Shown here one piece after another: positions 12,015 to 22,760 of a stretch of DNA of 64,000 nucleotides. How positions within the stretch are numbered: the first letter of the stretch is position 1; every line of letters begins with the position of its first letter. Origin of the DNA: Engraulis encrasicolus (lineage: Eukaryota; Chordata; Actinopteri; Clupeiformes; Engraulidae); contig NC_085880.1 of assembly GCF_034702125.1 (NCBI RefSeq), positions 48,478,646 through 48,542,645 of the forward strand. Reading direction: 5' to 3'. The translations under genes and the position numbers were made by a program. A model generated the notes under the pieces. The model was not told where the DNA came from, searched no databases, and saw nothing but the letters and a program-made list of their open reading frames with translations.

Positions 12015-12022
12015 GTAATTTT

Positions 12023-12505
12023 TCATATTTTTTGACATTTTCATTAGCATCAGAACCCCTTGTGAACATTTGAAGTGATACGGGGCACATAATAACTAAA
12101 ATGAATGTGCATTACCCAAGTTAGATACATTATACATTATATACATAGATACATTATAATACATTAACCCTATCCAGACTGGGGGGGGGGGCTAAAAGTG
12201 CCCGCACCAACTTTGATGTCGTATAATTCCTTAACGACTTAAGCTATGACTACGAAACTTGGTGACTTTCCCAAAAATTTTGTTGGCTACAGTTTAGTAC
12301 CAAAAGATTATGTTTATCATTTTTGACGTTGCCATGGCAACGGTTTTCTGACAGGTATGTCTGACCAAAAATCACTGATCTAAGTCTCATTATTGTTCCT
12401 TTTTCATATTTTTTTGTTATTTCCATTAGCATCAGACAACTTTGTGAGCGTTAAAGTGGTCTGAAGCATATAATCATTAAAATTTAAGTGCGTTACCAAA
12501 ATTTT
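12023..12505. repeat. Interspersed repeat family, copies 2 and 3
   Basis: 12168-12370 repeats the block at 9789. TCATTAGCATCAGA followed by a TTGTGA.CATTWAAG pattern occurs at 12045 and 12428, and a diverged version at 13795, so the same tail is present three times. Confidence 0.7.
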
Positions 12506-12759
12506 ATGGGAAATACCTTATGGCGAGATTTTGGGCATTATAATCAGATGATGTCATAATGATGTCATAATACCAGATAATGACACAAAAATGATGTCAT
12601 TCATAGATGAAAAAGCCCAGGTCCCTGGAATGCCAAAAATGCCTGATTTGGATAGTGTTAATGCGTGCGTGCGTGCGTGTGTTAGCGAGAATCTGGATAT
12701 TGCAGCATCTGCAGCATAGCAGCTCTGCATCCAGGCAGTCCAGACTGACAGATGACAAA

Positions 12760-12826
12760 TCACCAGCTGTCACCAGTTGCATGAGGCATCTGAGTCATCC
12801 AATCACCAACGTCGCCCCAATCAACC
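12760..12826 (-). CDS. NLR gene, possible terminal coding exon
   Basis: After a good acceptor (TAAATGTCCTCCACAG) the frame left by LRR exon 4 continues as VDWGDVGDWMTQMPHATGDSW and then TGA. The phase fits and the stop gives a short C-terminal tail, but there is no recognisable domain and no clear AATAAA nearby. A real terminal exon could lie elsewhere. Confidence 0.25.
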
Positions 12827-12957
12827 CTGTGGAGGACATTTAGATGATGGAATGAAGAGTTTTGTTGCAAAATGGAGTATATCCATTTGGAACATTTTGG
12901 GAAATTGACATTGGCCGTTACATGGCAAAATGCATTTTATATTGGTATAAAATGGTT

Positions 12958-13026
12958 TGTGCACACACACGCACGCACACGCACACGCACACGCACGCGC
13001 ACGCACACACACTTACACACACACAC
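12958..13026. repeat. (CA)n/(CGCA)n tract beside LRR exon 4 donor
   Basis: On the gene strand this is a GT-rich run that starts directly after the GTAAGT donor. Confidence 0.95.
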
Positions 13027-13030
13027 TTAC

Positions 13031-13207
13031 TCTATTGTAGTCAGTTTATATGCAGAGTCTTTCTGTAGAGCAGAGAGCGGCTTCACATCAGACTGATCAA
13101 GTCCATTGCCTCCCAGGTCCAGCTCTGTCAGAGGGCTGGATGGGTTTGAACTGAGGGCTGCAGCTAGATATGAACAACTGCTCCATGTGAGATTACAACG
13201 CCGCATC
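13031..13207 (-). CDS. NLR gene, LRR exon 4 (divergent)
   Basis: A 177-bp exon after acceptor GTGTCTCTCAG, ending ATAGA/GTAAGT. It reads MRRCNLTWSSCSYLAAAL, NPSSPLTELDLGGNGLDQ, SDVKPLSALQKDSAYKLTT. It keeps the LRR framework (LTELDLGGNGL) but is much less like exons 1-3, as is usual for the last LRR unit in such genes. The donor runs straight into a GT/GC-rich tract. It leaves two bases, so at least one more exon is required downstream. Confidence 0.8.
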
Positions 13208-13935
13208 CTGAGAGACACACATGTGAGTAAAGCAATACGTTGAACATGTCACACAGTAGCCAAGCTCAGGTTGGGTTCTTTTAGAAAAACAAAAATTGGT
13301 TCCACCACAGCACTGTTGTTGAGGACGTGCTGCTTGCTGCAATGTTTTGAGAAACTGAAGTGAAAATGGGAAAAATGTACCATTTGGTGTTTTTTTTTCT
13401 GTAGTTCTGTGGCCATATAAATCAATGCAATTTGTTGAAAGTGGGTGGAATTTTGCGCATTTTGGTGGTTTTTGAGAACTTTTTGGATTTGGATTTGGAT
13501 TTGATCAGACACATCTGGTAACACTGATCTAGACATACACTGCAGTCACTAGGTCAGGCTGCTGACAACCTTGAACATCATGCAGCGATAATGTGTTTGG
13601 ATTAGCTCTCATAAATGCACGGTGGGGGTTTATCCTCCTTACAGAGAGAGGAAGAAAGACAAGATCAGAGAACAGAGAGAGGAGAGGAGAGGGAGAAGGA
13701 TGGAGAGATAAAGACTCGCAGGGTGAAAATGTCTCCACAGGCCATATCTATGACATCATTTTTGTGACAAATTTTTTCATAACTTTTGTTATTTCCATCG
13801 GCATCAGAAAACCTTGAGAATATTTAAGTTGATATAAGTTAAGGTGATATTTTGGGCAATGGCAATACACAATGCATTTTTATTCATGACAACATAATTG
13901 ATTTTCAGAGGGATCAGCACTTTTATAACTGGGAT

Positions 13936-14356
13936 CAGGGCTTGACACTGGGACCTGCCAACCGGCCAAATGCTGGTAAAACTTGGCTTTGGCTAGTAGT
14001 ACTTTTAGTGTCACTAGCCAATTTGGTTGGCAGCTTATTCCTAGGTATGACATGCGCATCATAGTAGCCTAAATTCTGTTGTTTGCCCCTTGTGTATGAA
14101 TTGTTTTTATTTCAGTTCAAGAAAAAGCTCAGGAACTCAGTTTCTATTTGCTTGATATTCTTCCAAGTAGAAAGCTATACAATCATCCTGCTTTAGCACC
14201 TCATCTTTTGAGGTTCGACGTACACTATCATTACAAAGACAAAACAAAAAAAAACAATATAAAATCTGTGGCTAGTTGAATACCGGAATGGCTAGTGACT
14301 CGGTAAAACCACTAGGCACAGTGGCTGGTGGGTGAAAAAGTTAATGTCAAGCCCTG
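13936..14356. mobile_element. 421-bp hAT MITE in an NLR intron
   Basis: Starts CAGGGCTTGACACT and ends with the reverse complement of CAGGGCTTGACATT, flanked by identical ACTGGGAT at 13928-13935 and 14357-14364. CAGGG termini and 8-bp duplications are the hAT signature. Contains no transposase. Sits between LRR exons 3 and 4. Confidence 0.9.
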
Positions 14357-14431
14357 ACTGGGATATGTTTTTGCAAAACTTTCATGATTCAGTAGTGTAA
14401 TGGTGCTGACACTCTTTGTCTCTTTGCATAC

Positions 14432-14608
14432 CTCAGTGTCTGTAGTTTACAGTTTGCATTCCTGAGTAGATCAGATATCTGCTTCACTCCTGAGTCTCCT
14501 AGTTCATTAGAACTCAGATCCAGCTCTACAAGGTGTGAGGAGGGGTTTGATGTCAGAGCTGAAGTCAGTGCGGCAGAGCCCTCTGCTGTCATACTGCAGC
14601 ACCGAAGC
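14432..14608 (-). CDS. NLR gene, LRR exon 3
   Basis: A 177-bp exon beginning after CACACCACCAG and ending CTGAG/GTATGC. It encodes LRCCSMTAEGSAALTSAL, NPSSHLVELDLSSNELGD, SGVKQISDLLRNANCKLQTL. The base before the exon belongs to a 36-bp tandem repeat, so several near-identical acceptors lie upstream (see the repeat at 14606-14750). Phase matches exons 2 and 4. Confidence 0.86.
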
Positions 14609-14750
14609 CTGGTGGTGTGGGGTAGAGATGGAGGTATAGTAAGCCTGGTGGTGTGGGGTAGAGATGGAGGTATAGTAAGCCTGGTGGTGTGGGGTAGAGA
14701 TGGAGGTATAGTAAGCCTGGTGGTGTGGGGTAGAGATGGAGGTATAGTAA
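14606..14750 (-). repeat. 36-bp tandem repeat carrying the LRR exon 3 acceptor
   Basis: Four copies of a 36-bp unit. On the gene strand each ends CCCCACACCACCAG/GCTT, so the real acceptor is present four times. As 36 is a multiple of three and the unit has no stop (LTIPPSLPHTTR), use of an upstream copy would add 12, 24 or 36 residues in frame. Confidence 0.92.
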
Positions 14751-14792
14751 GCCGTAGAAAAAGAAAAGTGAGAGAATTCAAACACACACATA

Positions 14793-14916
<124 letters not shown>

Positions 14917-14984
14917 CATTTGTAAAGGGGCAAGGCCATATTCCGGACAAGGCCATATCCCAGACACTGTAACATCTGTCTTTC

Positions 14985-15085
14985 GTCAGTGTCTGTATTT
15001 TTCTGTCTGGATTCCTGAGTAGATCACAGGTATGCTTCACCCCTCAGTCTCCTAGCTTATTGCTCATGCAGATTCAGGTGTATCA
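14985..15085 (-). pseudogene. Decayed LRR exon of the NLR gene
   Basis: Between LRR exons 2 and 3 a stretch still reads IHLNLHE, then after a frame break GVKHTCDLLRNPDRKIQTL, clearly the 3' half of an LRR exon. It has a stop after HEQ, and the donor has become CTGACGAAAG where intact exons have CTGAGGTAAG. The 5' half is missing. It is a dead former LRR exon, showing that the array once had at least five units. Confidence 0.75.
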
Positions 15086-15124
15086 GGTATCAGTGGTGTT
15101 AACACTCATTATCTCTTTGCTTAC

Positions 15125-15295
15125 TTCAGTGTCTGTAGTTGACAATTCCTGAGTAGATCAGAGATGTGTTTCACCCCAGAGTCTCCTAGGTCATAATTAC
15201 TACTCAGATCCAGCTGAATCAGGTGTGAGGGGTTTGATGTCAGAGCTGACGCCAGAGCAACGCAGCCCTCTGCTGTTATACTGCAGCACCCAAAC
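15125..15295 (-). CDS. NLR gene, LRR exon 2
   Basis: A 171-bp exon after acceptor TCATCTCTCCAG, ending CTGAA/GTAAGC. It reads [55 protein letters not shown]. It is two codons shorter overall than its neighbours: one Ser and two residues of the NPNCK stretch are missing and an extra residue sits before DLGD. Frame is intact. The changes fall in repeat loops, so the fold may tolerate them. Confidence 0.85.
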
Positions 15296-15349
15296 CTGGA
15301 GAGATGAATACATGGTAAGTAATAGAAACGGACAAGTGAGGGAATGCAA

Positions 15350-15402
15350 ACACACACATACACGTATACATATGCATACGCACACACACACACGCACGCA
15401 CG

Positions 15403-15455
<53 letters not shown>

Positions 15456-15487
15456 GCACGCACGCACGCACGAGCACACACGCACAC
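15350..15487. repeat. (CA)n/(CGCA)n tract upstream of LRR exon 2
   Basis: CA run with CGCACGCA interruptions, GT on the gene strand, starting about 55 bases upstream of the exon 2 acceptor. Confidence 0.96.
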
Positions 15488-15518
15488 AATCATCATTTCA
15501 GAAAATCAGCTATAGTGG

Positions 15519-15629
<111 letters not shown>

Positions 15630-15727
15630 TCAATGTACTCAGACCACTTGATATCTCTGCAGTTGGAATTAATTTTGTTTCCATGATGACTATAACTGTA
15701 TTAAAAGATATTTGTCTCTTTGTTTAC

Positions 15728-15904
15728 CTCAGTGTCTGTAGTTTACAGTTTGGATTTCTGAGTAGATCAGAGATATGCTTCACCCCTGAGTCTCCCAGTT
15801 CAATTGAAGCCAAATTAAGCCGCACCAGGTGTGAAGAGGGGTTTGTTGTCAGAGTTGAAGCCAGAGTAGCACAGCCCTCTACTGTTATACTGCAGCGTAC
15901 AAGT
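15728..15904 (-). CDS. NLR gene, LRR exon 1
   Basis: A 177-bp exon after acceptor CCTCCCCAG, ending CTGAG/GTAAAC. It encodes LVRCSITVEGCATLASTL, then [38 protein letters not shown], a ribonuclease-inhibitor-type repeat pair. It joins the NACHT exon in phase (GA+A gives Glu). In this family LRR exons have the same phase at both ends, so copies can be added or lost freely. A GT tract of about 100 bases lies just upstream of the acceptor. Confidence 0.88.
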
Positions 15905-15967
15905 CTGGGGAGGGGTGAGTAGAGATAGGCATATGATATTAATAGAAACAGAAAGGCGTAAAATATA

Positions 15968-16099
<132 letters not shown>

Positions 16100-16351
16100 T
16101 ATGTACTTCATTTGATTCCACATTACAAGTTCATATCAATAGGAACCAACTGTGATGATTAATCCAACAATTGTTTGACCAACATCTTGCTATGGGAGCA
16201 TCATTAAGGGTACAGGACACATATTATCTTCCAGATGTCTTTTGCTTAGTCCACTGATGGTCCCTAACCCTAACCCTAAGCAAATGGCCTAGACTGCCAA
16301 AATACAAAAACAATATTACACATTTAGCCACAGCTTTCAATGGCAGATATT

Positions 16352-16436
16352 ACACACACACACACACGCACGCACGCGCGCACACGCGCACACACACACA
16401 CACACACGCACGCACGCACGCACGCACACACACACA
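16352..16436. repeat. (CA)n/(CGCA)n tract after the NACHT exon donor
   Basis: Gene-strand GT/GC repeat starting within 20 bases of the NACHT exon 5' splice site. Confidence 0.96.
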
Positions 16437-16452
16437 TTATTATTACACTCAC

Positions 16453-18106
16453 TCGAGTGCCTCACACATGCTCAGTGCAGGCTGCAGCCTCATCAGCATC
16501 TCCTCAGTCAAGGGACACATGAAGAACTCCAGTCTTTTGATGGTGGGGCAGCACAGCAGGCAGTAGCGCAGCACCCAGCAGTCCATCCTTGTCAGGTAAG
16601 CGGTGCTAAAGAACAGTGAACCCCAGTCATCCATAGCTTTCTTAACAAACTCTTCTTCATGGAGCTCGTTGAGACAGTGAAGAATGAATAGTGCCCGGGT
16701 TGTATCACTCTCATTTTTCACATGTTGAATTTCTTTCATAATCCACTTCTCCAGGTGACCTCTGATTGAGGAGGTGTAAGGTGTCAACTGAAGGTCATCC
16801 AGGTTTTTAATCAGCTTCGTATTTGCAAGACCAAATAGAAACTGGATGACAGGCCGGCACTGTGTTTGCCAATTGTTGTGTGTGTCGGAGTCAAGCAGTC
16901 TTTTGAGCATCTCCTCGTCCTGGTGTAAGGTGTAGTGGAGTGCAGTGAAGAACTCCTGGAAGCTCAGATGCATGAAACTGAACATCTCCTCCTGTTGTAC
17001 AGTCTTATTTACAAGGTGCTTACACAGAAGGGCCCCCTTATCTGGATCTGAGGCCACATTCAACACATCCTTCTGTGAAAACAGGACTCGATTCTCTTGC
17101 ATTCCCTTTTCTGCCAGCTGACCCAGACTGCTTAGCAGTGAGGGCAGAGGTAAACTCAAATCCAGACTTTGATGTTTGAGCAGAGTGGATACAATGCGTG
17201 CAAAGATGGATGTGGCTGTTTCTAGCTTTGTACTGATGTGCACACCTTTCTGTACTTGCTCCCTAAAGACTATGCAGGTGACCCAACAGATGACAGGAAT
17301 AAAGCAGGCGGTATACAAGCTCTGGGTAGTTTTTACAAGCTCAAACATTGTGTCTCCAACATGCATGTCACAAAAAAACCTGTGGAAGTAGTCCTTCACC
17401 GCCTCTTCATTGAAGCCTAAAATGTCCACGAAACGTTGTGAATCAGTGACCAGACAGCTGAGCTCGTCTTTAGCATTGGACCTTGTGGAGAGCAACAGGT
17501 GGCAGTTGGGCAAGATGTGGCCTTTGAGCAGAGCCTTCAGGGTGGCCTGGACAGGAGCTGTCTTCAAAGGGTCTTTAGGTGGTGGACTCTTATCATCCTC
17601 AAGCCAGAAATTGAACTCATCAAAACCATCAACCAGAAAGAGCACTTTCATCTCTGGGTCCCTTAACATATCAGCAATGTCACTGCTGAAGATGGAGCTA
17701 TAGTTGAGCAGATCCACAAGACTGCATTCCTCTGACATTTCATTGATCTCTTTGCATTTGAGGTGAAGCACCAGGTCAAATGACTCATTGAATAAGACCC
17801 CAGAGGCCCAGTCCAACATGATCTTCTGAGCAGTGAAAGATTTGCCATATCCAGAGTTGCCCTGAAGAATGACCGCTTTTGGAACACAGCCACTGCCATC
17901 TGGTCTGAACAACTGTTCCACAGTAATTTGTCTTTCTTTCAAACTCTTTTCTCTTTCTCCAGGCTCCCTGTGACACTCGACCATTGACAGCTCCAAGTAA
18001 CGCTCAGACAGAAAGACACTCTCTTCTGATCTGGAGTTATACTCCATCACCATTTCATAGGAGGACTTGACTGATTCCTTATATTTTGCAATAGATGAGG
18101 TTGTAT
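16453..18106 (-). CDS. NLR gene, FISNA-NACHT exon
   Basis: A 1654-bp open exon encoding about 551 residues. It opens with TTSSIAKYKESVKSSYEMVM followed by YNSRSEESVFLSERYLEL, a FISNA-like segment. Counting from the Met at 18053, the Walker A loop GNSGYGKS is at residues 65-72 and Walker B (VLFLVDGFDEF) at 137-147. The NACHT-associated winged-helix/helical part includes FSFMHLSFQEFFTALHYTL. The NACHT module binds ATP and drives oligomerisation of cytosolic NLR sensors. The acceptor is TTGTCTTTTTTACAG and the donor CGA/GTGAGT. The first two bases complete a codon begun by the previous exon, and the last two (GA) pass to the first LRR exon. No stop or frameshift is present. An NLRP12-like or NLRC3-like label would both be reasonable. 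Confidence 0.93.
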
Positions 18107-18182
18107 CTGTAAAAAAGACAATTTAACATCAATGGAAATTAATTTTGCTATTTAATCGGGATGATATCTAGAAACAACAAGA

Positions 18183-19484
18183 CCAGGGGCCTTATTTATA
18201 ACGGGTGCGTATGCACAAAAGACTGCGCACGCCAAGTTCATCGCAAGGTTTGGTATTCATAGAAAAAGAAGTTGGCTGTAAACATACGCAGCTCCACGTT
18301 AAGATTGACCCATCCGTACGCCCTAAACAAAACACCAAACGCGGAAAGCGCAACCTCGGGAGGTAGCTGGAAGAACGACCCGAAATTGGTAGGAGGAAAG
18401 ATCGGAGTTCACGTGACATGATAGCCACTTTAACATTAATCCAGTTCGCAACAACAAACGTGGTTGTTTATTGTTTGTTTGGTAATGGTGGAAAATAATT
18501 AGTAGGCCTGGCCTGTCCATAGTCACAAGCATGTTTTGTAAGGAAGTAACCAATGCTTCAAATGTTATATTTAGGGTGCATTACATTTGGAAATACCCTA
18601 ATTTTTGTTAATCACTCACGGACCTTTTCAGTAGCCTATCTGTAGGCTATAATCATTTGTGCGTTCCGACTCTGCAAGGAATTACGCCAACATTTAAGCC
18701 AGTTGCAGAATCATCTGCTCGAGTCCCAAGTGCAGCTGTACTAATAGAAAGATAATGGTTGATTTTCTCAGCCATTCGGCATACAGGCAAGCATACAGCC
18801 AAGTGCCATACTGATGGACAGCTTCGTTTCTCTTGTTGCATGCCATTTCTTTTTCATGCGGTTCGTCAGCAAATAAGCAGAGGTGTGCATTTCTAAGACA
18901 GCTGGCCTTATAGACTGATAATGCACGTTTAGGCCTATACTACACATTAAATAAATACAGACTAGAAAAGGCCCATAGATGTCATGCTGTCTGTGGATGT
19001 GTCGATCGACAGTTGGGGCGTCGCTTTGAACTGAAAGCAGACAGCTGCGCGCAGTGACCAACGGTAAGCCCAGTGCATATGAGGTGCGATGAGAAGGTGA
19101 ATAGATTTTCTACCGGTGAATTTCACATGGGGACATGCCATGTGAGATGTTACCTCTGGTTTAGCGTGACCTTTGCGAACATAACCATCCACATGTTGCA
19201 ATTCGAGGGACTTTGTTTTTTGCACGACTTCCCAAACTTAACTGCTCCACATTGCCCAACGTTCTCTAGGCCTATCTAATGAAACCGTTTGCTCCACATG
19301 TGGTAAATAGCCTATCTCGTCTGATTTCCGCACACCGTCCACAGATATAAATATTCATTTTGGGCGTTTCACTGAATATTCATGGATAATTATGAGTGTG
19401 TCCACAGGTGCGCACATGTGCCGCAACTTCAGAGTCAGTTGGGATTTATAAAGGGAAATCGACGTGGAACGTGCGTGCGCCATG
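18183..19484. mobile_element. Left part of a GGGGCCTTATTTATAA inverted-repeat complex
   Basis: Begins GGGGCCTTATTTATAACGGG. A partial internal end (GGGATTTATAAAGGG with GTGCGTGCGCC) lies at about 19440-19480. The outermost partner is GTTTTATAAATGAGGCCCC at 21248. It lies in the intron upstream of the NACHT exon. No transposase found; classification open. Confidence 0.55.
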
Positions 19485-19629
19485 CTTTATAAATCTGAAT
19501 ATTTTCTTGCGCACGCACATTAGTCAACCAGCCACCAGCAGCTAAGATGCTTTTGATGGCATTTTTTGTTAAAAGTTGGCAACCATGCCAAAAATTATCA
19601 GCATGGACTAAGGTTTCAGAATCACCTGG

Positions 19630-19922
19630 GGTGCATCCCAATATGTGACCTTGCCTCCTCCACTTGTGCTTGTCTCCTCGTCCCGCCTCCTGGCCCCTCC
19701 TCCGTGGAGAAAACGATAAAGTTTCCCAGCTGTCAGCCTCGCCACAACAACTTTTGAGGGACTGTTTTTCATCAACCATCCCAATTGCAAATGAGAAAAA
19801 GACTTTACAATTGAGCTTTTGCAAGATATTGAAATATAATGCTGTTGTCAGTGATGTCATCATGACGAGAAGCAAGTGGAGGAGGCAAGTGGAGGAGGCA
19901 AGGTCGCATATTAAAACGTACT
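19630..19922. mobile_element. 293-bp nested MITE, 5-bp duplication CCTGG
   Basis: Inserted in a repeat unit whose uninterrupted copies read TCAGAATCACCTGGTTGCC. CCTGG is present at 19625-19629 and 19923-19927. The 37-bp inverted ends (GGTGCATCCCAATATGTGAC against AGTACGTTTTAATATGCGAC, then CTTGCCTCCTCCACTTG) differ only by transitions. Confidence 0.85.
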
Positions 19923-20029
19923 CCTGGTTGCCAACATGGCACTTGACCTTTAAGGTCAAATCTGAAGGTCAAAAGGTCAAACACGGTCAAATAATGGTGT
20001 TATTTAGTTAAAAATTGTTACAAAGTTGT

Positions 20030-20830
20030 TAAAAGTGGGAAACCATGCCAGAAGTTATCAGCATGGATTAATGATTAAGAATCAACTTCTTGCCAACACT
20101 GAACTTGACCTTGAGGGTCAAATTTGAAGGCCAAAGGGTCAAAAAGAGGGTATTTCATTGCTAGTCTTTGTTGGGAACTGTATATTCATGGAATTCTTTT
20201 TCAAAAGTTGGCAACCATGCCAGAAGTTATCAGCATGGGCTAAGGTTTCAGAATCCCCTTTGTTGCCAACTTGGAACTTGACCTTTAGGGTCAAATATGA
20301 AGGTCAAAAGGTCAACAACGGTCAAATAACAGTTTTATTTAGTTAAAAATTGTTAAAAAAGATGTTGAAAGTGGGCAACCATGCCAGAAGTCATCAGCAT
20401 GGACTAAGGATTCAGAATCAACTTGTTGTCAACACGGAACTTGACCTTTAGGGTCAAATTTGAAGGTCAAAAGGTCAAAACCTATGTATTTTAAGGTTAG
20501 ACTTTTTGGAGGACTGTGTTCATGGAAATCTTTTTCAAAAGTTGGTAACTATGCTAGAAGTTATCAGCATGGACAAAGGTTTCAGAATCACCTGGTTGCC
20601 AACATGGAACTTGACCTTTAAGGTCAAATCTGAAGGTCAAAAACAATGTATTTTCTGGTTTGCCTTTTTTGGTGATCTTTATATTCATGGAATTCTTATT
20701 TTCAAAAGTTGGCAACCATGCTAGAAGTTATCAGCATGGACTTAAGTTTCAGAATTGCCTGGTTACCATATAGAACTTGACCTCTAAGGTCAAATTTGAA
20801 GGTCAAAAGGTCAACCGAGGTCAATTAAAT
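20030..20830. repeat. Minisatellite of about 170-bp units
   Basis: Five diverged units with AAGTTGGCAACCATGCCAGA, ATCAGCATGGACTAAGG, GGAACTTGACCTTTARGGTC and GAAGGTCAAAAGGTCAA. A sixth, interrupted unit lies at 19558-19990. Open frames across it are composition artefacts. Confidence 0.88.
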
Positions 20831-21400
20831 TTTTTGGGTGATGTGCGTTCATAATATACAAGTTGTTTGCATGGTACTGTATATTGAATAATTAGTAGGC
20901 CTATAATTTGATATGATTTGATTTGACTTATCATGGTGGGGCTCTGGTCTGTCATCCTTAGAGATTCATCATAGCTCATTAGCATAAAATTAACTTAAAC
21001 TTGTATTTTCACTCTGGTCATCTAAATTACTTTATTCATCTTTGTGAAGCACATTGTGAAGCTGCTGGCAACCAGGTGATTCTGAAACCTTAGCCCATGC
21101 TGATAACTTTTGGCATGGTTGCCAACTTTTAACAGAAAATGCCATCAAACATTTATTTTAGGGTCTTGGCAGGCTGACTACATCCTGAGATTCGTGCGTG
21201 CGCCATCTTTTGGAGCATTTTTTCGCAAAGTTTTATAAATGAGGCCCCATGAATGTACAACTGCCCCGATATGACCCATGACCCCAATACAACCTCTCTT
21301 TTCTTCTCTGTCTTTTCATTTTTGCCGGGTGGTTAGGAAACGATGGAACTTCTTGGTGATTTGTTTCGAGAAAGGCATTTCAAGACTGAGTGGGACTTAC

Positions 21401-21442
21401 CATGCCCATATGTTGGCTGTGCCAAAGTTGAGGTCCCAGTAC
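21401..21442 (-). CDS. NLR gene, candidate 42-nt micro-exon
   Basis: A 42-base segment with a strong polypyrimidine tract ending CCTCCCTCAAG and a strong donor, CATG/GTAAGT. Length is a multiple of three. It enters with one base from the previous exon and leaves one base, encoding GTGTSTLAQPTYGH with no stop. Inclusion or skipping would both keep the NLR frame, so it could be a cassette exon in the linker between the N-terminal exon and FISNA. It lies between two inverted-repeat elements and belongs to neither. The AAG acceptor is less common than CAG. Transcript evidence is lacking. Confidence 0.4.
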
Positions 21443-21652
21443 CTTGAGGGAGGATAGAGGAAGGTAGTGAGACGTATACTCTACTTACACCCGTGAGTAG
21501 TATTTGATCCATTGATTATTCTGTTGGTTTGACCACTAACAATTTTAATAATGATGTTTATTATCATGATTGCACATGGCTGAGACTGCACTCTCGGGAT
21601 TACAATATACATTTTTGTGTCAAACCTAGCTGAGTGCAATAAACATATGCAT

Positions 21653-22210
21653 ATACCGCCATTGCAAAAAGTTTTGTCGCCTATCCATCTGTTTGGAACA
21701 ATAGCTAATAACCTGACTTTCAATTAACCCTCTGGAGTCTAGGGCAGTTTGGAACACCCCCCCCCAATTAAGTTTTTTATGTTAAAAAAAAAAATCATGC
21801 ACCATAGGAAGATTGACCTTTTTTTTAACGTACAACTTAAACGGCTGTGGGAAAACAAAGACAATGCCCTGCCAGAAATCATGGCAAGTGACAGGGGGTG
21901 GGGACCATCAGAGGTGTTGCAATGCCCACCCATCTCAATAGTATTCAGGTAATAAAAGACCCCAGCTTGACATACATATTATGCTCGGTAGGCGACAAAA
22001 CTTGTCTTTTGAAAATCTGCCCTTTCTGTTTTCATCAAATCAATTTTCCTTTGGTGCATGAAATTTATTTTTGTACATAGAAATTCATTTGGGAGGGTTG
22101 TAACTTTCATAGGAGCGACTTCTGAAGCCAAGTGATTAATTGAAAGTCAAGTTAATAGCTGTTGTTCGAAATAGATGTATAGGCGACAAAACTTTTTGCA
22201 ATGGCTGTAT
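21653..22210. mobile_element. Tc1/mariner-like element, about 80-bp inverted ends
   Basis: Left ATACCGCCATTGCAAAAAG then TTTTGTCGCCTATCCATC; right is the inverted match (ATACAGCCATTGCAAAAAG). Arms continue through AACAATAGCTAATAACCTGA. No transposase. It lies in the NLR intron between the N-terminal exon and the micro-exon. Confidence 0.7.
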
Positions 22211-22760
22211 GCAAACAGATGTCAGGTGAAATCCATACTGACATTGAGAATGAGTATGTAACGTAGTCTCAAAGTGTGTAAGACTTCGGGAGTCTTAATA
22301 CAGTGGAATGACAGACTAACAGAGAGCTGCATTGGTCAAGAGACACTTAATTCCTCTTCTAATGACTCATATTGATATTGTCTGAATTGTTAAGGTGATT
22401 ACATAATTAAAGAAAATGGCCTACTTCTATTTTTATGAATCTAGGTGGTGTTTGAGCAGAAGCACAGGGTAAATTCTCATATTCTACTGTGCTGATTTAC
22501 CCACACAACATTCTCAATATAAGTGTTGTTAAATGGCAATAGAGAAAATCACTCAATGTCAGGCAATGATGAAAAGTCTGGGACTGTATATATCAAGGAG
22601 CTGAGGAACAGCTTTTGCCATTTGATCTTCGTTCATCTCAATGTGTGCTCAATTATGCTGTTGTTGATGGTAATAAAGAAACTAGTTAATATAAGTTCAA
22701 ATCAAAATGTCTTCAACATCAGTACTCCATCTGGCCATGAAATCAATCAGATATCCTCAC
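22211..22760. other. NLR intron, nothing recognised
   Basis: AT-rich intronic DNA. The open frame on the plus strand here runs antisense to the N-terminal exon and is not supported. Confidence 0.6.

Larger units (their letters stand above)
19485..21252. mobile_element. Inverted-repeat element with amplified subterminal repeat
   Basis: The right arm (21060-21252) read in reverse (TTTGATGGCATTTTCTGTTAA, then AAAAGTTGGCAACCATGCC) matches the left arm at 19550-19628. Between the arms the same arm sequence recurs as a minisatellite (20030-20830). It ends in GAGGCCCC. Confidence 0.7.

Noticed and set aside
19664..20011. 115-codon plus-strand frame
   Set aside because: It spans a nested MITE and minisatellite units, so it is chimeric repeat sequence.
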